A stretch of 7,355 bases of DNA from Chloroflexi bacterium RBG_13_51_18 (GTDB lineage: Bacteria > Chloroflexota > Dehalococcoidia > Dehalococcoidales > RBG-16-60-22): contig MGMR01000115.1 in assembly GCA_001796495.1 (NCBI GenBank), forward strand, positions 688 to 8,042. The letters run 5' to 3'. Shown here piece by piece: positions 6,453 to 7,355 of this stretch. The position numbers and the translations under genes were made by a program. How positions within the stretch are numbered: position 1 is the stretch's first letter; each line of letters begins with the position of its first letter. The notes beneath the pieces are model-generated. The model had not been told where the DNA came from, made no database searches, and worked only from the letters and a program-made list of their open reading frames with translations.

Positions 6453-7355
6453 CACCTGGTGGCATTAACGCCCAGGTACTTCCCTACTAGCTCCATAGCG
6501 CAATAATCTCCGCACATGCTGCAGGCCGACCCCTTTGTAGAGCGAAGCTGGTGGACCCTTTTAAACTTTTCCGGGTCGAGGGCCAGCTTCGCCTGTTCTT
6601 CCCAGTCGAGTTTTTTACGCGCTTGAGACATCTGCCGGTCTCTTTCCGCCGCGCCGGGCACACCTTTAGCAATATCGGCGGCATGGGCGGCAATGCGGGA
6701 AACGATAACTCCTTCACGGACGTCATCGATATCAGGAATAGCCAGGTGCTCGGAGGGGGTTACGTAGCAGAGGAAATCGGCGCCGTGCATGGCGGCCAAA
6801 GCCCCGCCGATAGCAGCGGTAATATGGTCGTACCCGGCAGCGATATCGGTCACCAGCGGGCCTAATACATAGAACGGGGCGCCCTTACAGACAGCTTTTT
6901 GTAATCTGACATTCGTTTCAATCTGGTCGAGGGGCACGTGCCCCGGGCCTTCCACCATCACCTGGACGCCGGCCTCCTGCGCCCGCTGCACCAGCTCTCC
7001 CAGCGTTAGCAATTCGTCGACTTGAGTGCGGTCGGTGGCATCCGCCAGACTGCCGGGTCGCATACCGTCGCCGAGGCTCAAGGTGACATCATATTCGCGG
7101 GCGATATCCAGCAGACGGTCGTACTGCTCATAGAGGGGATTTTCACAATCGTTGTGGAGCATCCAGCCTACCAGGAAAGCACCGCCGCGGGAAACCACAT
7201 CCGTAACCCTGCCCTGCTGCTTGAGACGGGCGATTGCTGACCGGGTAACCCCGCAGTGCACGGTAATAAAGTCCACGCCGTCACGGGCATTGTCTTCAAT
7301 AGCATTAAAAATATCGTCGGCGGTCATCCTGACGATGGCGCCATGCTTTACAATA
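6449..7355 (-). CDS. thiC: Phosphomethylpyrimidine synthase ThiC (radical SAM), 5' end beyond window
   Basis: ThiC rearranges aminoimidazole ribotide into hydroxymethylpyrimidine phosphate for thiamine, using S-adenosylmethionine and a [4Fe-4S] cluster. About 302 C-terminal codons are visible. Short ThiC proteins run about 430 residues, so roughly 130 lie to the right. Frame and similarity continue past the Met at 7327 (K-H-G-A-I-V-R before it), so that Met is internal. Family blocks in order, numbered from it: H24-C-G-V-T-R, R47-G-G-A-F-L, H58-N-D-C-E-N-P, S84-L-G-D-G-M-R-P-G, E124-G-P-G-H-V-P, G155-P-L-V-T-D-I-A-A-G-Y-D-H, and the cluster cysteines C269-x2-C272-x3-C276. Well-studied ThiC proteins have CX2CX4C, so the last spacing is one residue shorter here. 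The related benzimidazole synthase BzaF cannot be excluded from this fragment. The 5' leader, where a TPP riboswitch would sit, is outside. Its stop overlaps the stop of the convergent FNT gene by 4 bp. Confidence 0.92.
   Translation of the reverse strand, partial: IVKHGAIVRMTADDIFNAIEDNARDGVDFITVHCGVTRSAIARLKQQGRVTDVVSRGGAFLVGWMLHNDCENPLYEQYDRLLDIAREYDVTLSLGDGMRPGSLADATDRTQVDELLTLGELVQRAQEAGVQVMVEGPGHVPLDQIETNVRLQKAVCKGAPFYVLGPLVTDIAAGYDHITAAIGGALAAMHGADFLCYVTPSEHLAIPDIDDVREGVIVSRIAAHAADIAKGVPGAAERDRQMSQARKKLDWEEQAKLALDPEKFKRVHQLRSTKGSACSMCGDYCAMELVGKYLGVNATRC

Noticed and set aside
7325..7327. ATG at 7327 as the thiC start
   Set aside because: Conserved sequence (K-H-G-A-I-V-R) continues in frame upstream to the window edge, so the true start is outside.

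Overview
The window looks like an ordinary bacterial chromosome segment, most plausibly from the Dehalococcoidia (Chloroflexota). This placement rests on the gene order as I recall it from that group (phosphohexomutase, two sugar nucleotidyltransferases, glmS) and on the archaeal-like form of the GlmU protein. No marker gene settles it.

Layout. On the minus strand, reading from 5401 down to the left edge, there is one tight four-gene operon: a GlmM-like phosphohexomutase (5401-4100), a bifunctional GlmU-type nucleotidyltransferase/acetyltransferase (4103-2901, overlapping the previous gene by 4 bp), a paralogous nucleotidyltransferase without the acetyltransferase residues (2890-1715), and glmS (1686 to beyond base 1, missing roughly its last 30-45 codons). 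Together they would convert fructose-6-P and glutamine to glucosamine-6-P, then glucosamine-1-P, N-acetylglucosamine-1-P and UDP-GlcNAc. A strong sigma70-type promoter sits directly in front of the first gene and predicts an almost leaderless transcript.

The 157-bp divergent intergenic region (5402-5558) carries that promoter, a 15-bp imperfect palindrome overlapping its -35 box and spacer, and a second promoter driving rightward a formate/nitrite (FNT) family channel (5559-6452). The channel gene converges on the 3' end of a minus-strand thiC-like gene (7355 down to 6449, 5' end outside the window). The two stop codons overlap by 4 bp.

I found no RNA genes, mobile elements, CRISPR arrays or phage genes, and no new defence or signalling system. 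The items most worth a second look are at protein and start-site level: a Lys-to-Gln change in an otherwise intact acetyltransferase site, a sister gene that has lost that site, a leaderless promoter with a candidate operator, two TTG starts in one operon, and a CX2CX3C cluster motif in ThiC.
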